Notes: generated from the sequence alone by a model not told the origin. 47,895 bases of DNA from Phycisphaerales bacterium Planc_01 (GCA_001603075.1 LVBB01000079.1:1-47895); one strand, 5' to 3'; positions 35,633 through 45,139 are shown, counted from the stretch's first letter. Made by a program: numbers and translations.

Positions 35633-35821
35633 GTGAAGGCCAAGCAGTTGAGAGAGATGAACCAGGACGAGCTCCAGAGCACGATGGAAGACCTCCAGAG
35701 GCGCCTCTTCGACCTGCGGTCGCAGTCGGTGACGGAGAAGCTGGAGAACTCGAAAGCAATCATCAATACGCGTCGCGACGTGGCACGCATCAAGACGCTG
35801 TTGCGTGAGCGCAAGAAGTAA
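35633..35821 (+). CDS. rpmC: 50S ribosomal protein L29
   Basis: 62 residues from GTG 35633, with GAGAGGA 6 bases upstream. uL29 at the tunnel exit: [45 protein letters not shown]. The GTG is chosen because the frame upstream overlaps rplP and has no L29 homology. It ends 28 bases before rpsQ. Confidence 0.95.
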   Translation: MKAKQLREMNQDELQSTMEDLQRRLFDLRSQSVTEKLENSKAIINTRRDVARIKTLLRERKK

Positions 35822-35849
35822 CGGACACGATCGCAGGCACGGGTTGGAT

Positions 35850-36122
35850 ATGGTCCCTATGGAAACGCAGAAAGAACCGAGAACGCTGACGGGCGTGGTC
35901 ACCAGCAAGAGCGGCATCAAGAGCATTCGGGTGACGATGGAGTACAAGGTGAAGCACCCGAAGTACGGCAAGTACGTGCGGCGGCGGACGAAGCTGGCCG
36001 TGCACGACGAGCAGAACGGCTGTGGCGTGGGCGATCTGGTGGAGATCGCGGAGTGCCGGCCGCTGAGCAAGACGAAGAGTTGGCGCGTGTTGCGCGTGAT
36101 CCAGAAGGCAGTGGCGGTCTAA
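35850..36122 (+). CDS. rpsQ: 30S ribosomal protein S17
   Basis: 90 residues from ATG 35850; ATG 35859 (87 residues) is equally possible because neither has a clear Shine-Dalgarno sequence. uS17: [58 protein letters not shown]. It binds 16S rRNA early in 30S assembly. 24 bases before rplN. Confidence 0.95.
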   Translation: MVPMETQKEPRTLTGVVTSKSGIKSIRVTMEYKVKHPKYGKYVRRRTKLAVHDEQNGCGVGDLVEIAECRPLSKTKSWRVLRVIQKAVAV

Positions 36123-36146
36123 TACCGAATTTGAGATCCGAAGACG

Positions 36147-36533
36147 ATGATTCAGCAAGAAACCATGTTGGACGTGGCCGACAACTCCGGCGTGAAGACC
36201 GCGCTGTGTATCAAGGTGCTCGGCAAGGGCGGAGCGCGGGGCAAGTACACGCGGCCGGTGGCGCGGGTGGGCGATGTGGTCTGTGTGGCCATCAAGAAGT
36301 CGTTGCCCACGTGCCAGTTGGACGACAAGAAGGTCCACAAGTGTGTGATCATTCGGACGAAGAGCCCGGTGCGCAGGCCGGACGGCAGCTACGTTCGATT
36401 CGACAGCAACGCCGCCGTGATGATCGATAACGACGGCAACCCCATCGGTACGAGAATCTTCGGGGCGGTGGCGCGCGAGCTTCGAGAGAAGAACTACATG
36501 AAGATCATCTCGTTGGCGAGTGAGGTGGTTTAG
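36147..36533 (+). CDS. rplN: 50S ribosomal protein L14
   Basis: 128 residues. uL14: [45 protein letters not shown]-like [57 protein letters not shown] few residues longer than E. coli L14. It forms an intersubunit bridge. 48 bases before rplX. Confidence 0.97.
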   Translation: MIQQETMLDVADNSGVKTALCIKVLGKGGARGKYTRPVARVGDVVCVAIKKSLPTCQLDDKKVHKCVIIRTKSPVRRPDGSYVRFDSNAAVMIDNDGNPIGTRIFGAVARELREKNYMKIISLASEVV

Positions 36534-36581
36534 CTCCTTGCTGGAACGCTTTCGGGAACAGGACACGAGGCAGAAGAAGAC

Positions 36582-36911
36582 ATGGCCTTACACGTAAAAC
36601 GGGGCGACATGGTGCAGATCATCGCGGGGGACCACAAGGGTGCCACCGGGCGGGTGCTGCACGTGTATCCGGACAAGCAGGCGGTGGTGGTGCAGGGGCA
36701 GAACGTGGCGAAGCGGCACGTGCGGCCGTCGCGGCGGAATCCGCAGGGCGGCCGAATCAGCATCGAGCAGCCGATCCACATCAGCAACGTGCTGCCGTTG
36801 AATCCGAAGTCGGGCAAGGGCAGTCGGGTCCGGTACGAGAGCCAGGGGGGGGCCAAGAAACGGGTGGCCACCGACGGCACGGAGATCGGAACGGTTCGAA
36901 AGGCGAAATGA
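36582..36911 (+). CDS. rplX: 50S ribosomal protein L24
   Basis: 109 residues. uL24 assembly initiator: KOW motif GDMVQIIAGDHKGATGRVLHV near the start, then VVQGQNVAKRHVRPS, QGGRISIEQPIHISNVLPL and RVRYESQGGAKKRVA. 58 bases before rplE. Confidence 0.96.
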   Translation: MALHVKRGDMVQIIAGDHKGATGRVLHVYPDKQAVVVQGQNVAKRHVRPSRRNPQGGRISIEQPIHISNVLPLNPKSGKGSRVRYESQGGAKKRVATDGTEIGTVRKAK

Positions 36912-36969
36912 CAATCGCGCGTCCCGGCGGCGTCGAGCAGACGGTCCGGGGTGCGACAGGTAGAGAACC

Positions 36970-37533
36970 ATGGCGCGTTTACGAGATCTGTACAAATCGA
37001 AGATCGTTCCCGAGTTGACCAGGGAGTTCAGCTACACGAACGTGATGGCGGTGCCCAAGATGGTCAAGGTGGTGGTCTCGATGGGCATCGGCAAGGCCTG
37101 CCAGGACAAGAAGTTCCTGGAGATGGGCAAGAAGGATCTGGCGATGATCACGGGCCAGTCGCCGGCGGTGTGCAAGGCGAAGAAGAGCGTCTCGAACTTC
37201 AAAGTCCGGGAAGGACAGGAGACCGGCGTGAAGGTCACGCTGCGGGGCGTTCGTATGTACGAGTTCATGGATCGCCTGATCAACCTGGCGATCCCGCGGG
37301 TTCGGGATTTTCGAGGTCTGAATCCGAATGGGTTTGACGGACGGGGCAATTATTCGATGGGGTTGGGCGAACAGAGCGTGTTTCCGGAGATCAACCCGGC
37401 GAAGGTGGAAGCCCAGCAGGGGATGAACGTCTGCTTTGTGACCACGGCCAAGACGGACGAGGAGGCACGCAAGCTGTTGTCCCTGTTCGGGATGCCGTTC
37501 CGGGGGCAGACGGAAGCCAAGCCGGCGAGCTGA
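36970..37533 (+). CDS. rplE: 50S ribosomal protein L5
   Basis: 187 residues. uL5 binds 5S rRNA: ARLRDLYKSKIVPEL, NVMAVPKMVKVVVSMGIGKA, ITGQSPAVCKAKKSVSNFKVREGQ, LRGVRMYEFMDRLINLAIPRVRDFRG, FDGRGNYSMGLGEQSVFPEI. Normal size and start. 36 bases before rpsN. Confidence 0.97.
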   Translation: MARLRDLYKSKIVPELTREFSYTNVMAVPKMVKVVVSMGIGKACQDKKFLEMGKKDLAMITGQSPAVCKAKKSVSNFKVREGQETGVKVTLRGVRMYEFMDRLINLAIPRVRDFRGLNPNGFDGRGNYSMGLGEQSVFPEINPAKVEAQQGMNVCFVTTAKTDEEARKLLSLFGMPFRGQTEAKPAS

Positions 37534-37569
37534 GAAGGCCGGGGCAAAGGACAGAGTGGAGCGCGTTGA

Positions 37570-37755
37570 ATGTCGACGAAAGCGTTGGAACTGAAGGTCA
37601 AGAAGAAACAGAAATTCCGGGTCCGGCAGTACACGCGATGCGAGCTGTGCGGCCGGTCGAAGGCCGTGTACCGGAAGTTCAAGGTCTGTCGCATCTGTTT
37701 TCGAACGTTGGCGAACGAAGGCAAGATCCCGGGCGTCAAGAAAGCCAGTTGGTAG
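37570..37755 (+). CDS. rpsN: 30S ribosomal protein S14, zinc-binding type
   Basis: 61 residues, the short type-Z uS14. Zinc ribbon CELC (24-27) and CRIC (40-43) intact; [27 protein letters not shown] is the standard end. The organism therefore uses the zinc form at this locus. 46 bases before rpsH. Confidence 0.97.
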   Translation: MSTKALELKVKKKQKFRVRQYTRCELCGRSKAVYRKFKVCRICFRTLANEGKIPGVKKASW

Positions 37756-37801
37756 GGTTTGGCCGGTGCGGTAGAGCCCGGAGCATGCAGGATACTGAAC
37801 T

Positions 37802-38200
37802 ATGAGTTTGAGCGACCCAATAGCCGACATGTTGACGCGAATTCGCAACGCGACGCGCGTGCGGAGAGCGCAGGTTGATGTGAAGGCGTCGAAGATCTGC
37901 GAAGGCATCGCGGCAGTCCTGAAGAGCGAGGGCTACATCGAGGGCTTCGATCGGATCGAGGACGGCAAACAGGGCACCCTGAGGGTCTTCCTCAAATACG
38001 ATCAGCAGGGCGACCCGGTGATCAGCGATATAACGAGAACGAGCAAGCCGGGCTGCCGGGTGTACGTGGGCGTCGACGATCTGCCCACGGTCCTCGGGGG
38101 CATGGGCATTGCGGTCGTTTCCACAAGCAAAGGGGTTATCAGCGACCGGGGCTGCCGCGCGAACAAGGTCGGTGGCGAGGTCCTGTGTACGGTAAGCTAA
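37802..38200 (+). CDS. rpsH: 30S ribosomal protein S8
   Basis: 132 residues. uS8: DPIADMLTRIRNATR, SKICEGIAAVLKSEGYIEGF, ISDITRTSKPGCRVYVG, LGGMGIAVVSTSKGVISD. In E. coli it represses the spc operon at rplE; no equivalent element was identified here by eye. Its stop is one base from the rplF ATG, so translation is coupled. Confidence 0.98.
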   Translation: MSLSDPIADMLTRIRNATRVRRAQVDVKASKICEGIAAVLKSEGYIEGFDRIEDGKQGTLRVFLKYDQQGDPVISDITRTSKPGCRVYVGVDDLPTVLGGMGIAVVSTSKGVISDRGCRANKVGGEVLCTVS

Positions 38201-38201
38201 G

Positions 38202-38783
38202 ATGAGTCGGATTGGAAAGAAACCGGTTGAGATCCCCAAGGGCGTGAAGGTCGAACAAAAAGGCCGGCTGGTCAAGGTGACCGGGCCCTTGGGTACGCTT
38301 GAGATGGACTGTCACCCGAACATCACGGTGACCGTGGACGATTCGGCGAGCCGGATCGACGTGGTCAACCCGAAGCCGGATGACCGCAAGGGCAAGCAGC
38401 TCCATGGCACGATGCGGGCGTTGCTGGCCAACATGGTTGCCGGTGTGAGCAAAGGGTTCGAGCGCAGGATGGAAATCTACGGAACCGGCTACAGCATCAA
38501 GGACCAGGGGGGCAAGCTGGTTCTTCAGATCGGTTTCTGCCATCCGGTGGAGTTGGCGATCCCGAAAGGGATCAGCGTGAAGATCGACGTGGCCGCGACG
38601 CGAGGCAACGACATTCCCGCGAAGTTCTCGCTGAGCGGGATGGACAAGTGCGTTCTGGGTCAGTTTGCGGCGAATATCCGGCGGGTTCGGCCCCCGGAGC
38701 CATACAAAGGCAAGGGCATCCGTTACGCGGACGAGCATGTCCAGCGCAAGATGGGTAAGGCGTTCGCCTCAGGCGGGGCATAA
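38202..38783 (+). CDS. rplF: 50S ribosomal protein L6
   Basis: 193 residues, about 15 more than usual, with additional C-terminal residues (HVQRKMGKAFASGGA). uL6: MSRIGKKPVEIPKGVKV, KGPLG-like VTGPLGTLEM, VSKGFERRMEIYGTGYSI, KCVLGQFAANIRRVRPPEPYKGKGIRY. It lies one base after rpsH and is translationally coupled. Confidence 0.98.
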   Translation: MSRIGKKPVEIPKGVKVEQKGRLVKVTGPLGTLEMDCHPNITVTVDDSASRIDVVNPKPDDRKGKQLHGTMRALLANMVAGVSKGFERRMEIYGTGYSIKDQGGKLVLQIGFCHPVELAIPKGISVKIDVAATRGNDIPAKFSLSGMDKCVLGQFAANIRRVRPPEPYKGKGIRYADEHVQRKMGKAFASGGA

Positions 38784-38799
38784 GTGAGAAGTCGGCTTT

Positions 38800-39165
38800 A
38801 TGAAGAGTGAACAACACAAGAAGGCGGCGCTGCGTCGCAAGCGACACGTGCGAAGGAAGGTCTGCGGAACCCCCGAGCGGCCGCGACTGTCGATTTTCCG
38901 GTCGAACCGCCATATTTACGCGCAGATCATCGATGACGTGGGCGGCGTGACGCTGGTGGCGACGAGCAGCCAGTCCAAGACCCTGCGCGACCAGTTGGCA
39001 GGGGGGTCGAATCGCAAGGCGGCCGAGACCATCGGTGAGGCGCTGGCGAAGAAGGCCCTGGACATGGGCATCAAGTGCGTGTGTTTCGATCGCAACCGTT
39101 ACAGGTACCATGGGCGTGTGAAGTCCTTGGCCGATGCGGCCAGAAAGGCCGGCTTGGCCTTTTGA
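38800..39165 (+). CDS. rplR: 50S ribosomal protein L18
   Basis: 121 residues. uL18 carries 5S rRNA to the large subunit: [72 protein letters not shown] (this frame continues to the stop). Standard size. 16 bases after rplF. Confidence 0.97.
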   Translation: MKSEQHKKAALRRKRHVRRKVCGTPERPRLSIFRSNRHIYAQIIDDVGGVTLVATSSQSKTLRDQLAGGSNRKAAETIGEALAKKALDMGIKCVCFDRNRYRYHGRVKSLADAARKAGLAF

Positions 39166-39183
39166 CAAGGGCGCTTGGAAACT

Positions 39184-39188
39184 GGGAG
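39184..39188 (+). promoter_or_regulatory. Ribosome binding site fixing the TTG start of rpsE
   Basis: GGGAG, 6 bases before TTG 39195. No ATG or GTG start with S5 homology exists between the rplR stop and the conserved S5 core, so TTG is the best start. Confidence 0.75.
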
Positions 39189-39194
39189 ACGACA

Positions 39195-39698
39195 TTGGCT
39201 GCAGAACCGGTGAGAAAACCCGAGCATGAAGAGAAGCCGTTGGAAGATACGGTGGTCAAGATCTATCGCTGTGCCAAGGTGGTCAAGGGCGGGCGGCGCT
39301 TCAGCTTCGCGGCCCTGGTGGTCGTCGGCGACCGGGCCGGGAACGTAGGTGTTGGCTACGGGAAGGCCAACGAGGTGCCCTTGGCGGTAGAGAAGGGGAT
39401 GAAAGACGCGAAGAAGTCGATGCACAGCGTGCCGCTGGTGGAGCGGACGATTCCGCACCAAGTGATCGGCCGGTTTGGGGCGACGAAGATCGTCCTGGTC
39501 CCGGCCAGTCCGGGTACGGGCGTCATCGCCGGCTCGAGCGCCCGAGCGGTGCTCGAGTTTGCGGGGGTCCACGATGTGTTGACGAAGGTGTACGGAAGCA
39601 CGGCGGCCAAGAATGTGGTGAAAGCCACGCTCAACGGATTGCTGAGGCTGCGCAACAGAGAAACGATTGAAGCGTTACGGGGTGTCAGCATTTCGTAG
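39195..39698 (+). CDS. rpsE: 30S ribosomal protein S5
   Basis: 167 residues from TTG 39195, 29 bases after rplR, with GGGAG 6 bases upstream. uS5: DTVVKIYRCAKVVKGGRRFSFAALVVVGD, GNVGVGYGKANEVPLAVEKGM, PGTGVIAGSSARAVLEFAGVHDV, YGSTAAKNVVKATLNGL. It acts in decoding fidelity and mRNA helicase activity. A rare TTG start in a highly expressed operon suggests tuned or coupled translation. Confidence 0.96.
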   Translation: MAAEPVRKPEHEEKPLEDTVVKIYRCAKVVKGGRRFSFAALVVVGDRAGNVGVGYGKANEVPLAVEKGMKDAKKSMHSVPLVERTIPHQVIGRFGATKIVLVPASPGTGVIAGSSARAVLEFAGVHDVLTKVYGSTAAKNVVKATLNGLLRLRNRETIEALRGVSIS

Positions 39699-39727
39699 CG
39701 GCCACGATGACCAATTGGGTGATCTAA

Positions 39728-40210
39728 ATGTTGAGTCATGAGATAACTTCTGTCGTAGGCAAACACCAAGGACGCAAGCGCGTGGGACGCGGGCGCGGCG
39801 CGGGCTCAGGGAAGACCGCCGGCCGCGGGCACAAAGGCAGCCACAGCCGGGCTGGAGCGGGAAGATTGTCGCTCTATGAAGGCGGGCAGATGCCCTTGTT
39901 CCGACGGGTGCCGAAGCGCGGGTTTAACAATAAGCAGTTTGCCAGTCGATTCGAAATCGTCAACGTTTCGCAGTTGGAAGGCTTTGAGGATGGCGCGCAG
40001 ATCGGCGTCGAGCAGCTCTTGCGGGCCGGCCTGGTCGACGATGTCCAGAGCAAGGTCAAGATCCTCGGGGACGGCGAACTGACGAAACGGCTGCTCGTGG
40101 CGGCCCATAAGTTCAGCAAGACGGCCGAGCAGAAGATCGTCGGCTGCGGCGGTACGGCGACGAGAGTCGGCGGCAAGGAAAACAAGAGTGTCCGACGCAA
40201 GCGCGCCTGA
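39728..40210 (+). CDS. rplO: 50S ribosomal protein L15
   Basis: 160 residues. uL15: KRVGRGRGAGSGKTAGRGHKGSHSRAG, EGGQMPLFRRVPKRGF, VGCGGTATRVGGKENKSVR (short end). It begins 29 bases after rpsE: rpmD (L30), which normally lies between rpsE and rplO, is absent and nothing in 39699-39727 could encode it. Confidence 0.97.
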   Translation: MLSHEITSVVGKHQGRKRVGRGRGAGSGKTAGRGHKGSHSRAGAGRLSLYEGGQMPLFRRVPKRGFNNKQFASRFEIVNVSQLEGFEDGAQIGVEQLLRAGLVDDVQSKVKILGDGELTKRLLVAAHKFSKTAEQKIVGCGGTATRVGGKENKSVRRKRA

Positions 40211-40267
40211 GGACGGGCGCACGGGGCGGCGGCGAAAGGTCCGAAGCGGACAGCGGAGAACAGGTAA

Positions 40268-41620
40268 GTGATCGGAACGATTGTCAATATCTTTCGGATA
40301 CGGGATCTGAGGAACAAGATCCTGTTCACGATCGCGCTGCTGATCATCTATCGCGTGGGCTTCCACATCCCGAACCCGGGGTTCGACCACGGTCGGATCG
40401 CCGCCGTCTTCGAGACGGGCAGGGACACGGAGAGTCCACTGGGTCGGGCGGCGGAGTACTTGCAGATGTTCACGGGCGGTACGCTCAGCCGAAGCAGCCT
40501 GTTCGGACTGGGCATTATGCCCTATATCACGGCCTCGATCATTCTGATGCTGCTGGGCGAGGTGGTCCCGGCACTCAAGAAGCTCCGCCAGGAGGGGCAG
40601 ACCGGGCACAAGAAGATCCAGGAGTACACGCGGTATCTGACGGTGTTGATTTGCGTCGTTCAGGCGGTGATGTATATGAAGATGCTCGGCGGGTACACCT
40701 ATCCGGGCATGCAGGTCCAGGCCTATATCATGGGCATCATCGGCATGACGGCCGGGACCGTGTTCCTGATGTGGCTGGGCGAGCAGATCGACGAGTACGG
40801 CATCGGCAACGGGATCAGTCTGATCATCATGGCGGGGATCATCGCGCAGATGCCGTGGGCGATCATGCGGCTGGGCCAGCAGGTGGATTTCACGCTGGGC
40901 GCCCCGACGGGATCGATCGGGCCGGCCCGGATCCTGTTCCTGATCGCCTCGTTCGTCTTCGTCGTTGCCGGAGCGATCCTGATCACGCAAGGGCAGAGGC
41001 GGATTCCGATCCAGCAGGCCAAGCAGATGCGCGGCCGTCGGATGTACGGCGGACAGCGACATTACCTGCCGCTGCGGGTCAATCACGGCGGTGTGATGCC
41101 GATCATCTTCGCGTCGAGCTTTATGATGTTCCCTCCGATCATCGTGCAGCAGATCGCGCAGTTCTATCCGCGATCCATGGTCCTGCAAACGATCCTGGGG
41201 GCGCTGCGGGGCGACGCCTACACGTACAACGTTCTGTACATGTTGCTGATCTTCCTGTTCGCCTACTTCTGGGTGACGGTGCAGTTCCAGCCCCGCGAGA
41301 TGGCGAAGAACCTTCGCGATTCCGGGAGTTTCATCCCTGGGCTGCGGCCGGGGCGGCGTACGGCCGAGTACCTGGAGACGGTGATGACGCGGATCACGTA
41401 CTTCGGTGCGGCGTTCCTGGCCGTGATCGCGGTGGTGCCGACGTTCCTGACGTACTTCCTGAACATCGACTGGACGATCACCACGTTCATCGGTGGAACG
41501 GGTCTGCTGATCGTCGTCAGTGTGTCGCTGGACCTCGTCCAGAAGATCGAGGCCAATCTGCTCATGCGGAGCTACGACGGGTTCAGCTCGTCGGGCAGGA
41601 TTAAAGGGGCGTATGCATGA
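40268..41620 (+). CDS. secY: Preprotein translocase subunit SecY
   Basis: 450 residues from GTG 40268. Ten-span channel protein: start IVNIFRIRDLRNKILFTIALLIIYRVGFHIPNPG, plug region, LGIMPYITASIILMLLGEVVPALKKL, the cytoplasmic loop region with RGRRMYGGQ and RPGRRTAEYLETVMTRIT. It forms the SecYEG pore with SecE (15191-15574). The stop overlaps the adk ATG by ATGA, so the two are coupled. Confidence 0.98.
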   Translation: MIGTIVNIFRIRDLRNKILFTIALLIIYRVGFHIPNPGFDHGRIAAVFETGRDTESPLGRAAEYLQMFTGGTLSRSSLFGLGIMPYITASIILMLLGEVVPALKKLRQEGQTGHKKIQEYTRYLTVLICVVQAVMYMKMLGGYTYPGMQVQAYIMGIIGMTAGTVFLMWLGEQIDEYGIGNGISLIIMAGIIAQMPWAIMRLGQQVDFTLGAPTGSIGPARILFLIASFVFVVAGAILITQGQRRIPIQQAKQMRGRRMYGGQRHYLPLRVNHGGVMPIIFASSFMMFPPIIVQQIAQFYPRSMVLQTILGALRGDAYTYNVLYMLLIFLFAYFWVTVQFQPREMAKNLRDSGSFIPGLRPGRRTAEYLETVMTRITYFGAAFLAVIAVVPTFLTYFLNIDWTITTFIGGTGLLIVVSVSLDLVQKIEANLLMRSYDGFSSSGRIKGAYA

Positions 41621-42264
41621 GAGTGGTCCTGTTGGGAGCCCCGGGCGCGGGCAAAGGAACGCACTGCAAGAAGATCGTCGGCCGGTATGGCCTGCTGCAT
41701 CTGTCCAGCGGGGACATTCTCCGGCGCGAGCGCGCCGAGGGAACCGATCTGGGCAAGAAGGCGCAGAGCTATATGGACGCCGGGACTCTGGTGCCCGACG
41801 ATCTGATCGTCGAGATGATGAGCAAGGCCGTCAAGGCGGCACCGCAGAGCGGGTTCGTCCTCGACGGCTTTCCACGCACGGTCTATCAGGCCGAGGCGCT
41901 GGATCGTTCGCTGGCGAAGGGCAACAGCGGCATCGATGTGGTGGTCAATCTTCAGGTCGACGACGAGATCGTCGTCGATCGGATCACGGGTCGGCGGAGT
42001 TGCCCGAAGTGCGGCGCGGTTTATCATGTCAAGAACATGCCGCCCAGGCAGGCCGGCGTGTGCGACCATGACGGCGCGGCTCTCGTTCAGCGGCCCGACG
42101 ATACGGCCGAGGTGGTGAAGAACCGGCTCGCTACGTATTACGAGCAGACCGAGCCCGTGGTGGAGTACTACAAGGCCCAAAGGGACGTCCGTGACGTGCC
42201 GGCGGATGGCGATGCCGACGCCGTGGCGGCCGTGCTGTTTGAAGTATTGGATGCAATGAAATAG
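41617..42264 (+). CDS. adk: Adenylate kinase
   Basis: 215 residues, long (zinc-lid) type. P-loop GAPGAGKGT (7-15), AMP-binding SSGDILRRE and DGFPRT, LID with Cys129, Cys132, Cys149 and Asp152, a known zinc-binding set. It catalyses ATP + AMP to 2 ADP. secY-adk-map is a widespread order. The ATG at 41617 overlaps the secY stop. Confidence 0.97.
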   Translation: MRVVLLGAPGAGKGTHCKKIVGRYGLLHLSSGDILRRERAEGTDLGKKAQSYMDAGTLVPDDLIVEMMSKAVKAAPQSGFVLDGFPRTVYQAEALDRSLAKGNSGIDVVVNLQVDDEIVVDRITGRRSCPKCGAVYHVKNMPPRQAGVCDHDGAALVQRPDDTAEVVKNRLATYYEQTEPVVEYYKAQRDVRDVPADGDADAVAAVLFEVLDAMK

Positions 42265-42317
42265 GCCGACGCCGGAACGACGGAAGGTCTCGGCCCGGGA
42301 AATATGAAGCTGGATCG

Positions 42318-43100
42318 ATGGCTGTAACGCTTCGGAGCCGCAGAGAGATTGAGTTGATGCGCCGGGCGGGTGCGGTTGTCGCCGGCGTTCTTTCAAAACT
42401 ACAGGAGATGGCAGAGCCGGGTGTCACGACGGCCCAATTGGACCGCGTGGCGCTGGAAATGGTTGCCGAGGCCCGAGCCGAGGCCCTGTTCAAGGGCGTG
42501 CGGAGTCCGCAGGCGCGACAGCCGTTTCCCGGAGCGATCTGTGCGTCGGTCAACGACGAGGTGGTCCATGGGATCCCTTGCGAGACGACCGTCCTTCGGG
42601 CGGGCGATCTGTTGAGCGTTGACTTCGGCGTCAGGCTGGGCGGCTACTGCGGTGATTCGGCCACGACGGTGGCGATCGGCGAGGTCTCGCCGGAGAAGCG
42701 AAGGCTCATGGACGCGACGAAAGGGATGCTGGACGTCGCGATTGCGGAAGCCCGGCCTGGGGTCCGCTGGAGCCAGATCGCTCGGAAGATGCAGCAATAC
42801 GTCGAGGACGCCGGGTTCTCCATCGTCCGGGATTTCGTGGGGCACGGCATCGGGACGAAGATGCACGAAGAACCGAAGGTCCCGAACTTCGTGAGTCGCG
42901 AGCTGCTGGCGGACGACATCTTCCTGACCGAGGGAATGGTGCTGGCGGTCGAACCGATGGTCAATGCGGGCAGCTACCACGTCCGCACGTTGGCCAACGG
43001 GTGGACGGTGGTGACGAAAGACGGTAAGTGCTCGGCCCATTTCGAGCACACGATTGCGATCGTCAAGGGCGGATGTGACGTCCTGACGGCAAGAGTGTAG
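42318..43100 (+). CDS. map: Methionine aminopeptidase, type I
   Basis: 260 residues. Substrate His84 (VVHGIP), metal ligands Asp102, Asp113, His176, Glu212 and Glu243, all in canonical contexts (SVDFGVRLGGYCGDSATT, GHGIGTKMHEEP, MVLAVEPM, HFEHTIA). It removes the initiator methionine from nascent proteins. No N-terminal zinc-finger or insert domain. 53 bases after adk. Confidence 0.97.
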   Translation: MAVTLRSRREIELMRRAGAVVAGVLSKLQEMAEPGVTTAQLDRVALEMVAEARAEALFKGVRSPQARQPFPGAICASVNDEVVHGIPCETTVLRAGDLLSVDFGVRLGGYCGDSATTVAIGEVSPEKRRLMDATKGMLDVAIAEARPGVRWSQIARKMQQYVEDAGFSIVRDFVGHGIGTKMHEEPKVPNFVSRELLADDIFLTEGMVLAVEPMVNAGSYHVRTLANGWTVVTKDGKCSAHFEHTIAIVKGGCDVLTARV

Positions 43101-43159
43101 CGGTGGTCCGGCACACGAGAAAAGGGGCGGCGTCCGCCCCGACGAAGATAGAGATGTAG

Positions 43160-43375
43160 ATGGCGAAGAAAGACGCGATACGGTTGCAGGCCAAAGTGAT
43201 CGAAGCTCTACCGAACGCGATGTTCAAGGTCGAGTTGGAGGGCGGTCACAAGATTCTGGCCCACGTCTCGGGCAAGATGCGAATGAACTTCATTCGGATC
43301 CTGCCGGGAGACATGGTGACCGTGGAGATGTCGCCGTACGACCTCAATCGAGGGCGGATCGTACTGCGGCACTAA
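43160..43375 (+). CDS. infA: Translation initiation factor IF-1
   Basis: 71 residues, a single S1-like OB fold: [63 protein letters not shown]. It binds the 30S A site. IF-1 next to rpmJ and rpsM is conserved. 59 bases after map, 63 before rpmJ. Confidence 0.98.
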   Translation: MAKKDAIRLQAKVIEALPNAMFKVELEGGHKILAHVSGKMRMNFIRILPGDMVTVEMSPYDLNRGRIVLRH

Positions 43376-43438
43376 GTGTGTGGTCGCCGGTCGGCGGACC
43401 GCAGGGTACGAGAGCCGTCGGAAAGCGTGGAACGGAAG

Positions 43439-43552
43439 ATGAAGGTAAGAAGCTCGGTAAAACGCATTTGTGAGAATTGCAAGATCGTCCGTCGTCGCGG
43501 GGTGGTTCGGGTCATCTGTTCGAATCCCCGCCACAAGCAGCGTCAGGGCTGA
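43439..43552 (+). CDS. rpmJ: 50S ribosomal protein L36
   Basis: 37 residues. bL36, zinc type: Cys11, Cys14, Cys27 and His32 (CENC ... CSNPRH). [14 protein letters not shown] start and KQRQG end are standard. GGAA and GGAAG precede the ATG at 43439. It is shorter than usual ORF cut-offs but lies at the expected place between infA and rpsM. Confidence 0.97.
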   Translation: MKVRSSVKRICENCKIVRRRGVVRVICSNPRHKQRQG

Positions 43553-43621
43553 GAAGCCGCTGGAGCAGCGCAGGCGGACCGACCCGCGTCGATTGCAGAT
43601 GGATGCTAAAAGGGAGCCAAT

Positions 43622-44005
43622 ATGCCGCGTATAGTGGGTATCGATATTCCGGACAACAAGACGATCTGGGTGTCTCTGACGTACATCCCGGGAATCGGCC
43701 GGCATACGTCCGAGTTGATTCTGAAAGAGGCCCGGATCGAGGTGATGACCAAGGCGAACAAGCTCAGCGAAGACGAGTTGAGTCGGATCACGCAGATCAT
43801 CGACCGCAACTACGTCGTCGGGGGACAGCTTCGCCGGCAGGTGGCGCAGAACATCGCCCGGCTGCGGGACATTGCCTGCTATCGCGGGATTCGGCATCGG
43901 CGCGGGTTGCCCGTGCGAGGCCAGTGTACGCAGAGCAATGCAAGGACGCGCAAGGGCCCTCGGAAGACCGTGGCGGGCAAGAAGGGCGTCAAGGAAAAGC
44001 GCTGA
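43622..44005 (+). CDS. rpsM: 30S ribosomal protein S13
   Basis: 127 residues. uS13: [71 protein letters not shown]([14 protein letters not shown]). It contacts P-site tRNA and L5. Normal size. 70 bases after rpmJ. Confidence 0.97.
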   Translation: MPRIVGIDIPDNKTIWVSLTYIPGIGRHTSELILKEARIEVMTKANKLSEDELSRITQIIDRNYVVGGQLRRQVAQNIARLRDIACYRGIRHRRGLPVRGQCTQSNARTRKGPRKTVAGKKGVKEKR

Positions 44006-44087
44006 CGCAGGGCGACCGTGCCGTCCAGGGACGAGGGGTCGTTGGGGCCGGAACAAGCAAAGCAGAGTTTATCGGTAAGAGATCCAG

Positions 44088-44468
44088 ATGGCAAAGAGCG
44101 GAAAACGAAAGGTTCGGAAGAACGTCGTTCGGGCGATCATCCATATCAAGGCGACGTTCAACAATACGCTGATCACGGTCACCGATATGGACGGCGACAC
44201 GATCTGCACCGGTTCGGCCGGATGCGTCGGGTTCAAGGGGTCGCGCAAGAGCACGCCCTTTGCGGCGCAGCAGGCGGCGCAGCGGTGTGCGAGCACCGCC
44301 ATGCGAAACGGGGTGCGCGAGGTCGAGATCAAGGTCAAGGGGCCGGGGTCCGGTCGCGAGTCGGCGATTTCCGCGCTCCAGGGCGCCGGTCTTCGGATCG
44401 CATCGATCGAAGACGTCACGCCGCTGCCGCACAACGGGTGTCGACCGCCGAAACGCAGAAGGGTATAG
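44088..44468 (+). CDS. rpsK: 30S ribosomal protein S11
   Basis: 126 residues. uS11: [71 protein letters not shown] end. It is part of the 30S platform. 39 bases before rpsD. Start ATG 44088 fits the family. Confidence 0.98.
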   Translation: MAKSGKRKVRKNVVRAIIHIKATFNNTLITVTDMDGDTICTGSAGCVGFKGSRKSTPFAAQQAAQRCASTAMRNGVREVEIKVKGPGSGRESAISALQGAGLRIASIEDVTPLPHNGCRPPKRRRV

Positions 44469-44506
44469 GCTGAGGCTCCAGAAGACTCTACAGGAGATTG
44501 ATTGAT

Positions 44507-45139
44507 ATGGGACGTTATCTCGGTCCATCGTGCAAGCAGTGTCGCCGCGAGGGGATGAAGCTGTTCCTCAAGGGGCTCAAGTGTGAAACCGCCAAGTGCC
44601 AGGTCGAACGCCGACAGCGGAATCTGGCGCCGGGCATGCACGGGTGGCGCCGGGCACGGTTGAGCGAATACGGGGTCCGCCTTCGGGAGAAGCAGAAGGT
44701 CAAGAGGTATTACGGGCTCTATGAGCAGCAGTTCATGCGATACTTCCACGAGGCCGAACGCCTCAAGGGCAACACCGGGGAGAATCTGCTGCAACTGCTG
44801 GAACGACGGTTGGACAACGTCGTGTACAAACTGAATTTTGCGCCGTCTCGCAAGGGGGCTCGACAACTGATCGCCCATGGTCACATCTACGTCAACGGAC
44901 GGAAAGTGGACGTGAGTGATTACACGACCAAGGTGGGGGATCGGATCGAGGTGAAGGACTCTGACAGAAGCCGCAAAGAAGTGAAACAGCAACTCGAGAG
45001 CAATCCGAACTTCACGACCCAGACGTGGTTGCAGTTGGACCGCGAGAAACCGGCGGCTACCATCGTGGCCCTGCCGAGCAGGGAAGACGTGCAGATCCCT
45101 GTCGAAGAACAACTGGTCGTCGAAATCTGTTCGCGATAG
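44507..45139 (+). CDS. rpsD: 30S ribosomal protein S4, zinc-binding form
   Basis: 210 residues from ATG 44507; AGGAG ends 10 bases upstream, and the TTG at 44498 lies inside it and is not used. uS4 N-terminus is the C+ form: CKQCRREGMKLFLKGLKCETAKC. S4 RNA-binding domain RRLDNVVYKLNFAPSRKGARQLIAHGHIYVNGRKV. It initiates 30S assembly and, in E. coli, represses the alpha operon. A 104-base gap precedes rpoA. Confidence 0.97.
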   Translation: MGRYLGPSCKQCRREGMKLFLKGLKCETAKCQVERRQRNLAPGMHGWRRARLSEYGVRLREKQKVKRYYGLYEQQFMRYFHEAERLKGNTGENLLQLLERRLDNVVYKLNFAPSRKGARQLIAHGHIYVNGRKVDVSDYTTKVGDRIEVKDSDRSRKEVKQQLESNPNFTTQTWLQLDREKPAATIVALPSREDVQIPVEEQLVVEICSR

